Below the pieces are notes generated by a model. The model was not told where the DNA came from. It ran no database searches and was given only the letters and a program-made list of their open reading frames with translations. A program made the translations under genes and the position numbers. Positions 43,818 to 52,912 of a DNA stretch of 64,000 nucleotides are shown here, one piece after another (the stretch's first letter is position 1; every line of letters begins with the position of its first letter). Source of the DNA: Methanosarcina acetivorans C2A (GTDB lineage: Archaea; Halobacteriota; Methanosarcinia; Methanosarcinales; Methanosarcinaceae); the NCBI RefSeq assembly GCF_000007345.1, contig NC_003552.1:3844001-3908000 (forward strand). Direction: 5' to 3'.

Positions 43818-44219
43818 ATGATAGTTGTGGCAGATAATGGGCTAATATCAGAAGAAAATGATTTTAAAATGGGAGAGGTTGAATACGAAATGGTTGAGCT
43901 TTTGAGGAGGCTTAATATAAACAGACCCGTAGCCTTAACTCTTGCGTGCCTCTCAAAAGGAGACGAGATCTCTTCCCAGCGTATAGAAATGGTATCAGGG
44001 CTGAGACAACCGGAAGTCAGCATTGCAATGCGCTACCTGCGTGAGAATGAATGGGTAGATATGAGGGAAGAAAAGAAAAACCACGGTAAAGGCAGACCGG
44101 TCAAGCTCTACAAACTGACGGTCCAGATGGAAACAATTATTGACACAATAGAAGAAAACGTCATCGCTGAGAGCAAGACCATACTTCAGAACATAGAACG
44201 TCTCAAGAGCCTTTCCTGA
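43818..44219 (+). CDS. Winged-helix transcriptional regulator, paralogue 1
   Basis: 133 residues, ATG 43818. The core INRPVALTLACLSKGDEISS, IEMVSGLRQPEVSIAMRYL is a winged helix-turn-helix of ArsR/MarR type, the recognition helix being RQPEVSIAMRYLRENEWV. The wing has GKGRPVKLYKL. A C-terminal helix (about 110-133) probably dimerises. It is divergent from hdrA and closely related to 44942. Control of hdr is plausible but unproved. Confidence 0.8.
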   Translation: MIVVADNGLISEENDFKMGEVEYEMVELLRRLNINRPVALTLACLSKGDEISSQRIEMVSGLRQPEVSIAMRYLRENEWVDMREEKKNHGKGRPVKLYKLTVQMETIIDTIEENVIAESKTILQNIERLKSLS

Positions 44220-44941
44220 AGGATCGGAAAAAGTTGAGCTTAAACATTTTTCCCCTTACAGGCTCACATCCAGGGTTCAGTCTCAAATTAAAAACCTGAG
44301 AATGTGATCAGGGAATAACTCTCCACAACCTGAACAGTATAATCAAAGGTTTACCATCCTCTCTTTTTGCTTTTTTGTTCAGATCCTGCGTGGAGATTCC
44401 TAAAATCATTTCATCAATGACCCAACATCTCTGGCACCCAATTTTTTATAAATAGGGAACCGTTCTTTCTACAAATAATTGCATTCTGCAGCCCACATTT
44501 TATAATTTTTCAATTATGTATCCAAAGATAAAAACTCAGGATTCTTATTTTATTTTTATTTAAATGCAGTAAATACTACTTTTTAAGACAACAAAAAAAG
44601 AATATAGATTTTAAATAGTTATTAAGGTTTTTTAATACTCTTTTAAGTCCAAAAAGACTTTTTGTTGAAGTAAAATAACACGACTTCTGGAAAATATCCC
44701 AGCATAAGATGAAATTAATTTATGAAGAAAGCAGTCAGGGCACTTTTGAGATTTTATATATAAGAAGAGCCGGAAAAGTAAACCAAGCTCAGAAAAGAGA
44801 AATGAAAGCATTAGCCTCGTTAAGAAGAACGTTAACCATGCCCACAGTTGAAATTTTAATTATATATAAACATATATTAAAACTAAAAGATAAGTAAATA
44901 TTTATATTAATTCACTCTATAATGGTTCTTCGGGTGATTAA
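44220..44941. other. Intergenic region between the paired regulators
   Basis: 720 bp, AT-rich. A 62-codon frame at 44709-44897 lacks a convincing ribosome-binding site and homology. TATTTATATTAATTC at about 44899-44913 and TATAATGG at 44920 are promoter candidates for the second regulator. Confidence 0.4.
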
Positions 44942-45352
44942 ATGGTAGATGAAAGTGGTTTAGCTTTAGAAACTACTGACATAACGACCGAGATCCCCAT
45001 CATGGGATCAAACGAATATGAAATGATTGAATTGTTTAGAAAGATCAACGTCAGCAGGCCAATTGCTCTTACCCTTGCCTGCCTTGCAAAAGGGAGAGAA
45101 ATCTCTTCCCAGAGCATCGAGATGGTATCTGGCCTGAGACAGCCGGAAGTCAGTGTTGCGATGCGGTACCTCCGCGAAAACAACTGGGTTGACATCCGGG
45201 AAGAAAAGAAATCAAAAGGTAAAGGCAGACCGATCAAGCTGTACAGGCTTACAGTCCCCATGGACTGCATAGTCAGCAAGATCGAAGAAGAAATCATAGC
45301 CGAAAGCAAACTTGTGCTGAGGAACATCGAACGCCTGAAGCACATTGCCTGA
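44942..45352 (+). CDS. Winged-helix transcriptional regulator, paralogue 2
   Basis: 136 residues. It has the same architecture as 43818: VSRPIALTLACLAKGREISS, IEMVSGLRQPEVSVAMRYL, GKGRPIKLYRL and a C-terminal dimer helix (EEEIIAESKLVLRNIERLK). The recognition helix is nearly identical to that of paralogue 1, so both probably bind the same or a very similar site. The N-terminal 20 residues differ. No metal-binding Cys cluster is visible. Confidence 0.82.
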   Translation: MVDESGLALETTDITTEIPIMGSNEYEMIELFRKINVSRPIALTLACLAKGREISSQSIEMVSGLRQPEVSVAMRYLRENNWVDIREEKKSKGKGRPIKLYRLTVPMDCIVSKIEEEIIAESKLVLRNIERLKHIA

Positions 45353-45524
45353 AATTTGTGATAGGGGATAGAATGGCACTGAAGTCCGGTGCAGACGCCA
45401 ATTGTATAGACTTCTATTATCAAAAAGCCGTTCTGTCTTAAAGGGGATTAAAACCCCACCCTCACTTTTTTTATTCACCCGAATTTCGCTTCGGGAGCAC
45501 GAGGTCCTTTTCGCTCCACTTCGT

Positions 45525-45625
45525 TTCGCTCAAGAGGACTACTTTGTCGGTTTTAGCAGTTAACTTCGCTCAAGCAGACTACTAGATGGATTTTTACAGT
45601 TAGTTTCGCTCAAGTTGAACTAAAT
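45525..45625. repeat. 40-bp imperfect tandem repeat
   Basis: TTCGCTCAAG recurs at 45525, 45565 and 45605, each followed by a GACTAC-like word and a T-rich segment. Period 40 bp, two full units and a partial one. Confidence 0.65.
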
Positions 45626-45635
45626 TATGAATTCT

Positions 45636-45706
45636 CTGACCTGTACAACCTTATTAGCCATGCCGGGTCGTTCTTATCCCGCTCGACGCAGGAGAGCGGT
45701 CTTTCC
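45636..45706 (+). repeat. 70-bp element, copy 1 (inverted copy at 58833)
   Basis: The sequence from CTGACCTGTACAACC to GAGAGCGGTCTTTCC reappears reverse-complemented at 58833-58902. The most conserved core is CCCGCTCGACGCAGGAGAGC, which contains a CCGCTC/GAGCGG stem. Both copies lie in gene-free gaps. It could be a small RNA or a dispersed extragenic element. Confidence 0.7.
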
Positions 45707-45907
45707 CACGGAAAAGAAGAGAAGACAGAAAAAAGAAGGAGAAGACGAAAAAGACCCGGAAGAAACCCAGAGAGTAAAAGCGATAAAGAAGCCATAAAAA
45801 CTCAATAAGAAACAGACAAGTAACAAACATCCCGGATAAGTCTACGAGAAAATGTAATTATACAAACAAAAAAGGACAGCTTTAACAAAAAAAGTTAAGA
45901 GAAAGTA

Positions 45908-45984
45908 TGGTGGGCCCGCTGCGATTCGAACGCAGGACCTCACGGTTATCAGCCGTGCGCTCCACCAGGCTAAGCTACGGGCCC
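45908..45984 (-). tRNA. tRNA-Ile (GAT), copy 1
   Basis: The minus strand folds as a cloverleaf: acceptor GGGCCCG with CGGGCCC, anticodon stem CACGG/CCGTG around CTGATAA (anticodon GAT), T arm with GTTCGAATC and an encoded CCA at 45908-45910. Confidence 0.95.
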
Positions 45985-46045
45985 GAAATGAAAGTAAATT
46001 AGTTCTGAAAAACCTGAAATTCTCCGAAAAGAGATTTTTTATTTA

Positions 46046-46122
46046 TGGTGGGCCCGCTGCGATTCGAACGCAGGACCTCACGGTTATCAGCCGTGCGCTC
46101 CACCAGGCTAAGCTACGGGCCC
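46046..46122 (-). tRNA. tRNA-Ile (GAT), copy 2
   Basis: Identical to the copy at 45908 over all 77 bases including the encoded CCA, separated from it by 61 bp. Likely one transcript yields both. Confidence 0.95.
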
Positions 46123-46349
46123 GAATGTCAGGTTTATTTAGAATTACCGGAGTTGAAAGGCTTTTTTCGGGAAAGCATCCCAATCCGACAACACTTCTAA
46201 TACTCGATTTACTACTTATAACTTTTGCTCGGATATTCAGGATATTTCATACTCTAAATTTTATTTACAGGAAGCTGAGCCTATGTGGCGACAGTTTTAT
46301 ATACGATACTGAGTGTATGAGGGAGTGCTGGCGAAGCAAGATGTAACAT

Positions 46350-46421
46350 GGGCCGGTAGATCAGGGGAAGATCGCTACCTTGGCATGGTAGAGGCCTCGG
46401 GTTCAATTCCCGACCGGTCCA
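46350..46421 (+). tRNA. tRNA-Ala (GGC)
   Basis: Acceptor GGGCCGG pairs with CCGGTCC, giving the G3-U70 pair that identifies alanine tRNAs. The anticodon stem CTACC/GGTAG encloses TTGGCAT (anticodon GGC). T loop TTCAATT. The CCA end is not encoded. A T-run follows at 46423-46432. Confidence 0.93.
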
Positions 46422-46532
46422 TTCTTTTTTTTATTTCAATGAAAGGAGTAATCTAAACAGAAACTTTTATAATTTTTAATCCTGTACCCTCTATAAAGAT
46501 ATTAGAGGTTTGTTTCTGGAAATGAGGATTTT

Positions 46533-47027
46533 ATGACTAATGAGGAAGGGTTTCTGTATATAATTCTATTTATCAGTTTTTTTATAATTCTGGCGGGTTA
46601 TACAACCCTTACGATTACATATACTATCCTGCGCCAAGTCAAGAATAAGCTATCCTATGGAGCTATTATCCTTGCGGGGATAGTACTCAATTTTGCCCTA
46701 TTAAAGAACACGAACGATGTATCCTGGCTGATAATAGAAACCCTGTTTTTTGCAGTACCAATGGTTGTTCTTGCTCCACCGGCTCTGATTCCTGATCGCC
46801 TTAAAGCCATTCCGAGTTTTCCCCGGATTCTGATCTGTTATACAATTATAGCAGTTCTGGACATTATTTTGCCCTTTATCCTTATCATAACCGAAATTTC
46901 AATGATTCCGTTCATATACTGGAATACCCCTCTTTCAAACGGCCTCGTTTATATCTGCCTGATAATAGGCTACTTCGGAATAGCAACAATCATCTATCAA
47001 TTAATTGGCAAATATTATCGCGTATAA
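46533..47027 (+). CDS. Hypothetical polytopic membrane protein
   Basis: 164 residues with about five predicted helices (for example ILFISFFIILAGYTTLTITY and IPFIYWNTPLSNGLVYICLI) and short loops. No motif was recognised. ATG 46533 follows GAGG. It converges on the PKD protein gene with a terminator hairpin between. Confidence 0.65.
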   Translation: MTNEEGFLYIILFISFFIILAGYTTLTITYTILRQVKNKLSYGAIILAGIVLNFALLKNTNDVSWLIIETLFFAVPMVVLAPPALIPDRLKAIPSFPRILICYTIIAVLDIILPFILIITEISMIPFIYWNTPLSNGLVYICLIIGYFGIATIIYQLIGKYYRV

Positions 47028-47047
47028 GCTCTCACAAAAAATTATAT

Positions 47048-47077
47048 AAAATGAAACGCTTTGAGGCGTTCCATTTT
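47048..47077. terminator. Bidirectional terminator hairpin
   Basis: AAAATG-A-AACGC and GCGTT-C-CATTTT pair symmetrically around TTTGAG, between two convergent genes. The A/T ends provide a T-run on both strands. Confidence 0.75.
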
Positions 47078-47084
47078 CACGTCC

Positions 47085-49955
47085 TTATTTTGGGAGCTTT
47101 AGATAAATGATCACACATATCAGGCCTAAAACGAGTATACCGATTATCCCATAGACCGGAGGGATATCAGAGAATGTTGTACTCCCTTCCTGCTCGTCCT
47201 CCGTTTCCGGACCCTTACTTTCATTCCCGTCATCCTGCAGGGCCCGGGTTTCCAGAGAAGTCCCGTTTTCAATTACATTTTCAGAAACAGCTTCTGAAGT
47301 CCCTGTTATTACAAAGGAAGAGAAGCCCAGGACGTCGGATGCGAAATATAAATACGTATCATCTTCATCTGAGATTTTGGCGGGCAGTTGCTCCCACTTT
47401 TTGTCATTGTACCTGTTGAGGGTAATTGAAGCCTGATCCACGCTTTTATCTTCCATCCAGGCCTTTTCAACCTTGAAACAGATGACAGGGTTTTCGATAT
47501 TCTTTGAGGTTGCGTATCCGGAATTTCCTACCCAGACATTAAAGGATTTGTAGACCTCTCCGGCAGGAAGTGCGGAAACAAGTGAGGATTTACCCTTTAA
47601 TTCCTCAACAATGGTTGTGGTCTTGCCTGCATTCTTCTTTGCATCGAAACTCACATACACGACACAGGTTGCATTATTCTTAAAATCAAATTTTATAGCC
47701 TTTCCATTTGTGATGAAGACCTGGGCAAGCTCCTTTACTTTAACATTCTTTGCAGGTTCAGGAGAGCCCCCGCCTCCTCCGCCCCCTCCGCTGCTTCCAC
47801 TACTACTTTTTTTCACAACATCTATAGTTGCAGTTTCGGTATCCGTGCCGTTTGCATTGCTAACGGTCAGTTTGGCTTCATAAGTCCCTCTGGAATTGTA
47901 AATATAAGCAAAGCTTGTTTCATTAGAGTCCTCGACTCCGTCACCATTAACATCCCAGCTTCTCGAAGTTGCATTCTGTGAAGTGTCGGTGAAGAGGACC
48001 GTAAGGGGGTAATAGCCGCTGGTTTTATTCAATGTGAAGTTTGCTACGGGAAGAATAGGAATTTCTTCATCCAGCACGGTAATCACAGCGGTTTCGGTAT
48101 CCGTGCCGTTTGCATTGCTAACCGTCAGGTTAACGGTATAAGCTCCCGGAACTTCATACACATATATCGGATTTTGGACAGTAGAGTCAGGCTGTCCGTT
48201 GTTGTCAAAGTCCCAGCTCCATGAATCTGCATTCTCCGAAAGGTCGGTAAAGAGAACCGTAAGGGGGTAGTAACCGCTGGTTTTATTCAATGTGAAGTTT
48301 GCTACGGGAAGAACAGGAAGTTCTTCTTCCAGCACGGTAATCACAGCAGTTTCGGTATCCGTGCCGTTTGCATTGCTAACGGTCAGTTTGGCTTCGTAAG
48401 TCCCTCTGGAATTGTAAATATAAGCAAAGCTTGTTTCATCAGAGTCCTCGACTCCGTCACCATTAACATCCCAGATTCTCGAGGTTGCATTCTCCGAAAG
48501 GTCGGTAAAGAGAACAGCAAGCGGGTAGTAACCACTGGTTTTATTCAATGTGAAGTTTGCTACGGGAAGAATAGGAATTTCTTCTTCCAGCACGGTAATC
48601 ACAGCAGTTTCGGTATCCGTGCCATTTGCATTGCTAACCGTCAGTTTGGCTTCGTAAGTCCCTTTGGAATTGTAAATATAAGCAAAGCTTGTTTCATTAG
48701 AGTCCTCGACTCCGTCACCATTAACATCCCAGCTTCTCGAAGTTGCATTCTGTGAAGTGTCGGTGAAGAGGACCGTAAGGGGGTAGTAACCGCTGGTTTT
48801 ATTCAATGTGAAGTTTGCTACGGGAAGAACAGGAAGTTCTTCTTCCAGCACGGTAATCACAGCAGTTTCGGTATCCGTGCCGTTTGCATTGCTAACCGTC
48901 AGGTTAACGGTATAAGCTCCCGGAACTTCATACACATATATCGGATTTTGGACAGTAGAGTCAGGCTGTCCGTTGTTGTCAAAGTCCCAGTTCCATGAAT
49001 CTGCATTCTCCGAAAGGTCGGTAAAGAGAACCGAAAGAGGGGCATGTCCACGAGTTGTATTTGCCTGGAAATTTGCGACCGGAAGAACCGGTTCGGGTTC
49101 CGTCCGGGGAGTTACCAGAGGCAGGTAGTCAATTACACCTTCATCGACCTGGTATTCCTCTTCTGCAATCCCGTCGCCGTTTGTGTCCAGGTGGATTTGA
49201 GAGAAACCGTCTCCTGAGGGAGAGCCCCAGAAATTCCCCCCGATGTATGGGCCGTCTATAATGTTCGTACCTGTGGTCTTTGTAGTATTTAACCGGGCAT
49301 CTCCGTCGTCCTCCAGCTCCAGGTTGATATCACTACTAAAATAATTATTATATATTGTAGCAGAGTCATCGATTAAGCGTACACCTACATCGCAGTCCTG
49401 GAAAGTGTTATCTTTGACAACATGGAGGCCTCCACCGTACGTAAGTTCTATCCCTGTGTGGCAGTTCTGAAACGTGTTTCCGGTAATTTTGTTATAAATA
49501 CTGTCATATGTAAATACACCAGTCGGGCTGTCTGTAAAAAGATTATCAATTATTGTTTGATTCCCATAAGCGTAGTTATTGCCTATACTTACGCCACATT
49601 CATCGAATTTATTGTTCCTGATTATACAGGACATGCCAGCCTGCTCAAAACGGACTCCCCCTGTGATCGTGAGTCCGGAGATTTGCGACTGCCGATTAAC
49701 TTCGATTTTGCCTACAGTAGGATACCCGGATGAACCATTAAGGGTTACAGAGACATCAACAGCAAGATCTTCATTATAATTTCCAGGCCTCACGATTATG
49801 GTGTCTCCGTCAACCGCATTATCTAACGCAGCCTGAACTGTCGCGTAATTTCCGGACCCGTCACTATCAACGTAAATTATTGCAGCTGCTGCACTTCCGG
49901 AAAAAACCTGAAGTGAAAGGATCAGTATAAATAAACTAGATAATTCTCTTTTCAT
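47085..49955 (-). CDS. Surface protein: beta-helix region, five PKD domains, PGF-pre-PGF domain, C-terminal anchor
   Basis: 956 residues from ATG 49955 (GTG 49964 is also in frame). A signal peptide (LFILILSLQVFSGSAAAA) precedes a right-handed beta-helix region (about 30-285), five PKD domains (about 295-715; SWDVNGDGVEDS or SWNWDFDNNGQPD), an SSSGSSGG linker, and a PGF-pre-PGF-type domain (VKELAQVFITNGKAIKFDF to GFSSFVITG). The end is a single helix (VYGIIGILVLGLICVIIYL). PKD units are near-identical at DNA level, so they are prone to recombination. It has the same build as the protein at 7064 but without the long cytoplasmic tail. Likely an S-layer-associated adhesin. Confidence 0.85.
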   Translation of the reverse strand: MKRELSSLFILILSLQVFSGSAAAAIIYVDSDGSGNYATVQAALDNAVDGDTIIVRPGNYNEDLAVDVSVTLNGSSGYPTVGKIEVNRQSQISGLTITGGVRFEQAGMSCIIRNNKFDECGVSIGNNYAYGNQTIIDNLFTDSPTGVFTYDSIYNKITGNTFQNCHTGIELTYGGGLHVVKDNTFQDCDVGVRLIDDSATIYNNYFSSDINLELEDDGDARLNTTKTTGTNIIDGPYIGGNFWGSPSGDGFSQIHLDTNGDGIAEEEYQVDEGVIDYLPLVTPRTEPEPVLPVANFQANTTRGHAPLSVLFTDLSENADSWNWDFDNNGQPDSTVQNPIYVYEVPGAYTVNLTVSNANGTDTETAVITVLEEELPVLPVANFTLNKTSGYYPLTVLFTDTSQNATSRSWDVNGDGVEDSNETSFAYIYNSKGTYEAKLTVSNANGTDTETAVITVLEEEIPILPVANFTLNKTSGYYPLAVLFTDLSENATSRIWDVNGDGVEDSDETSFAYIYNSRGTYEAKLTVSNANGTDTETAVITVLEEELPVLPVANFTLNKTSGYYPLTVLFTDLSENADSWSWDFDNNGQPDSTVQNPIYVYEVPGAYTVNLTVSNANGTDTETAVITVLDEEIPILPVANFTLNKTSGYYPLTVLFTDTSQNATSRSWDVNGDGVEDSNETSFAYIYNSRGTYEAKLTVSNANGTDTETATIDVVKKSSSGSSGGGGGGGGSPEPAKNVKVKELAQVFITNGKAIKFDFKNNATCVVYVSFDAKKNAGKTTTIVEELKGKSSLVSALPAGEVYKSFNVWVGNSGYATSKNIENPVICFKVEKAWMEDKSVDQASITLNRYNDKKWEQLPAKISDEDDTYLYFASDVLGFSSFVITGTSEAVSENVIENGTSLETRALQDDGNESKGPETEDEQEGSTTFSDIPPVYGIIGILVLGLICVIIYLKLPK
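47830..49070 (-). repeat. PKD-encoding tandem repeats
   Basis: Five units of about 250 bp, sharing long exact blocks such as the codons for NFTLNKTSGYYPL and VSNANGTDTETAVITVL. Two PKD subtypes alternate (WDFDNNG and WDVNGDG). Confidence 0.85.
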
Positions 49956-50489
49956 TTTCCACACAAGAAAAACCCCTACACACTACTTTAAGATTTCAAG
50001 ATCAATAGTTACCGCAAATCCCCATTTTAAACTTCATAAGACGCATTCTATGGCTGCGATACTCGATTAAAAAGCGAAAAGTATCTTGAGCCGGACTTTA
50101 TTATTTTTAAGAATGATTTATTTTACGAAGCTGACAATTCGATATAAAATTAACTAAATTGTTCCTCATTATATTAATAATTTGTAATTTTTTATGTATC
50201 CAATCGGGAATAAGTTGAAATTTTCTTATAATTCACATAATTTTGTTCAGAAAAGTTTCGAATTGGTTGAGCCCCACTTTTCAGTATACTGAGAAACTGA
50301 AGATAGAAGTTCTCAGGGACATTCAAAAAGATCCAGCAAGCCATAAGCAGAATTCGTTGTAGGCCTGAATATGGCAAGAAACATTAGAAAATAAAGAAAT
50401 AATCAAGAATTTATATAATATTTGATATATAATTCATAGTAAAGATTGCTCTTCTTACCTGAGTGGGGTGTGCGGAAGAGTCAGGAAAC
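49956..50489. other. Intergenic region
   Basis: AT-rich, no gene seen. A 61-codon minus-strand frame at 50192-50377 is unsupported. TTTATATAATATTTGATATATAA at about 50410-50432 is an AT-rich promoter candidate. Confidence 0.35.
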
Positions 50490-50605
50490 TTCGGCCTTAA
50501 GTTTAGACAAAAATTCGGACTTAAGCCATGCAAAAATTCGTGCTTCAGCTATACAAAAATTCGGAATTAAGCTGAACAGGACTCCATACTTAAGCTGGAC
50601 ATATC
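50490..50605 (+). repeat. 23-bp tandem repeat with CTTAAG-type cores
   Basis: Five units start near 50490, 50514, 50537, 50560 and 50583, each like TTCGGACTTAAGCTATACAAAA. The palindrome CTTAAG is at the centre in four of them. The array lies 80-190 bp before the DUF308 gene. The near-constant 23-bp spacing, about two helical turns, suggests an array of binding sites. Confidence 0.75.
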
Positions 50606-50681
50606 TTCGATACCTGTGATTTTTTATCGGGTAGCCGATAGCATCAGATTTGAGATTCAAAACAACTCTGGAGGTAAATAT

Positions 50682-51251
50682 ATGGAACAGGCAGCTACAG
50701 AATACCGTGCCGTGGAGTATGAGGTACTGCAGGTCCCCTGGTGGCTGGTTGTACTTGAAGGGATTATTTCCGTCATCATTGGCTTATTTCTTTTATTTTC
50801 ACCTGTAGCAACAACCATAACACTGGTTCAGATACTTGGAATCTTCTGGTTTCTGGGAGGAGTTATTTCAATCATTTCACTGCTGGTAGACAGAGAGGAC
50901 ATGGGCTGGAAACTGCTTTCCGGTGTCATAGGTATACTTATCGGAATTGTGGTATTTGTATACCCATACAGCCCCTTTGTAATTCTGTCACTTTTCGTAA
51001 TCATACTGGGGATCCTGAGTATTGTATATGGGGCAATCAGACTTTTTTGGGCCCTCAAAGGAGGAGGAATAGGAGTGGCAATTCTCGGAATCCTGACAAT
51101 TATCCTCGGGATACTCCTGCTGGTCAACCCCCTGGCAGGTGCTGCTATCCTGCCCTGGATATATGGGATTTTCCTTGTTATAGGCGGGATTGCAGCACTG
51201 ATTGGCGGGTTAAAAATGAAATCCGGGAAAAATAATCCATACGCAGGATAA
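50682..51251 (+). CDS. DUF308/HdeD-like membrane protein
   Basis: 189 residues from ATG 50682, chosen because GGAGGT lies 8 nt upstream; the frame is open to 50616. About six helices are arranged as three hairpin pairs of similar sequence (WWLVVLEGIISVIIGLFLLF, then ILSLFVIILGILSIVYG, then VAILGILTIILGILLLV), the repeat pattern of HdeD proteins. Family members are linked to acid or general stress in bacteria; function in archaea is unknown. Confidence 0.85.
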   Translation: MEQAATEYRAVEYEVLQVPWWLVVLEGIISVIIGLFLLFSPVATTITLVQILGIFWFLGGVISIISLLVDREDMGWKLLSGVIGILIGIVVFVYPYSPFVILSLFVIILGILSIVYGAIRLFWALKGGGIGVAILGILTIILGILLLVNPLAGAAILPWIYGIFLVIGGIAALIGGLKMKSGKNNPYAG

Positions 51252-51335
51252 GGATTCCAGAAACAGAAAAACTGAAACCTGAGAAATATTCTCGCCATAG
51301 AGATACAGTGAAAGGGCAAAGAAAGATGAAAAACA

Positions 51336-51440
51336 AGATTTAAGACGAGAGGTAAAGCAGGATAAAGGAGAGATTTAAGACGAGAGGTAAGGCAGGATAA
51401 AGGAGAGATTTAAGACGAGAAATACGGCAAGATGCAAGTC
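51336..51440 (+). repeat. 35-bp tandem repeat
   Basis: AGATTTAAGACGAGAGGTAA begins units at 51336, 51371 and 51406, period 35 bp. Degenerate AAGATGCA words continue to about 51500. It lies between the DUF308 and SdpI-like genes. Confidence 0.8.
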
Positions 51441-51583
51441 AAGATGTAACGTAAGATGCAGGGGAGGATGCAAGGAAAGATTCAGTTCAAGATGCAGTGT
51501 TGGACACGTAGTCGGTCCATAAGAATTGGCAGACCTTCAAATATCCCACATTAATAAATATCTTGAAAATAAAGAGAATTTAC

Positions 51584-52246
51584 ATGCGCAAAGCCATATT
51601 CGTAACAACAGGACTGGTCCTTCTTTCCTTCATCCTTTCAATATATTTTTACCCACAGGTCCCGGAGCAGATGGCAACCCACTGGAACTCTCAGGGAGAA
51701 GTGAACGGTTATATGTCGAAACTCTGGGGACTCTTTTTCATTCCTTTACTGATAACAGGGCTTGTAATTATGTTTCTGGTACTTCCGAGAATCGACCCCA
51801 GGAAAGAGAATATTGTAAAATTTAGGAAGTATTACGACTGGTTTATAGTGATACTGGTTTTGTTTATGATTGCTGTCCATCTCCAAGTACTGCTCTGGAA
51901 CACAGGAATTCGGATCAGCCCCAATGCCGTGCTCCCTCTTGGGATAGGGCTCCTGTTTTATTATATGGGGATTCTTACGGAAAACGCGGAGAGGAACTGG
52001 TTTATCGGCATCAGGACACCCTGGACTCTCAGCAGCGAAAGAGTCTGGAAAGGGACTAACCGGCTTGGGGGGAAACTCTTCAGGATAGCAGGGATAACCG
52101 CAGCTTTAGGGACCCTTTTCCCGGAATTTGCAATCTATTTCATCTTCGTCCCCATAATTTCGGTAGCCGGGTTTACTGTTGTTTATTCATATTTTGAATA
52201 CCAAAAGGAACTTAAAGAAAATGAAAGGGAGCAAATTAGTGAGTGA
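51584..52246 (+). CDS. SdpI/DUF1648-family membrane protein
   Basis: 220 residues from ATG 51584. The signature MATHWNSQGEVNGYMSK after helix 1 is the DUF1648 motif; WFIGIRTPWTLSSERVWKGT before the later helices is typical of SdpI. About six helices. SdpI in Bacillus gives immunity to a killing factor; in archaea the role is not known. TATA-like ATTAATAAATATC at 51550-51562 suggests a very short leader. Confidence 0.87.
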   Translation: MRKAIFVTTGLVLLSFILSIYFYPQVPEQMATHWNSQGEVNGYMSKLWGLFFIPLLITGLVIMFLVLPRIDPRKENIVKFRKYYDWFIVILVLFMIAVHLQVLLWNTGIRISPNAVLPLGIGLLFYYMGILTENAERNWFIGIRTPWTLSSERVWKGTNRLGGKLFRIAGITAALGTLFPEFAIYFIFVPIISVAGFTVVYSYFEYQKELKENEREQISE

Positions 52247-52426
52247 AGAAAGGGAAAAAGCTGAAAAAGAGAGCTTGGAGAAATTGAAATTCGGAATCAA
52301 AACTTAAAAGATAAGGTTTAAAGATTCCTTTGTTTTCCATTGCCCGAAATCAAGTTAACCGGTTTCTGACGCTCTTTTTATCAGTATGTTTATCTAACAT
52401 GCTCACATTTTGTCATATTGATCGTT

Positions 52427-52909
52427 ATGACTGAAGAGACAATTAAAAACCCAGACAAAACAATCGAAAACGGAGATACTATTTCCGTTGATTATGTTGG
52501 AAAACTGGAAGACGGCACTGTTTTCGACACATCGGAAAAAGAAGCAGCGAGCGAGGCAGGGATATACAACGAAATGAGGGACTACAAACCTCTGACGTTC
52601 ACTGTGGGAGCGGGGCAGATGATAAAAGGCTTTGACGAGGGCGTAGTCGGAATGAAAGTAGGAGAGGAAAAAACTCTTGAAATCCCTCCAGAGGAAGCAT
52701 ACGGAGAATACATGGAAGAGTACGTAAGGGAACTCCCACGAAACGCAGTCAATTTTACTCCCGAAACCGGGATGCAACTTGCTACGGAAAACGGGCTTCG
52801 GGGAAAGGTCACTGAAGTAGGCGAGGAAAACTTCGTAGTGGACTTCAACCATGAGCTTGCTGGAAAGACCCTGATATTCAAAATAAAAGTCATATCATTG
52901 GAGGCATAA
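52427..52909 (+). CDS. FKBP-type peptidyl-prolyl cis-trans isomerase, cytoplasmic, copy 1
   Basis: 160 residues from ATG 52427. The FKBP core VDYVGKLEDGTVFDTSEKEA, FTVGAGQMIKGFDEGVVGMK, EKTLEIPPEEAYGEY is followed by an SlyD-type insert-in-flap domain (VNFTPETGMQL, NGLRGKVTEV) and NHELAGKTLIFKIKV. It catalyses proline isomerisation and may act as chaperone. No signal peptide. The next gene starts 3 bp after its stop. Confidence 0.93.
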   Translation: MTEETIKNPDKTIENGDTISVDYVGKLEDGTVFDTSEKEAASEAGIYNEMRDYKPLTFTVGAGQMIKGFDEGVVGMKVGEEKTLEIPPEEAYGEYMEEYVRELPRNAVNFTPETGMQLATENGLRGKVTEVGEENFVVDFNHELAGKTLIFKIKVISLEA

Positions 52910-52912
52910 GAA

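Noticed and set aside
44709-44897. 62-codon ORF between the two regulators
   Set aside because: No ribosome-binding site, no recognisable domain, and AT-rich chance frame.
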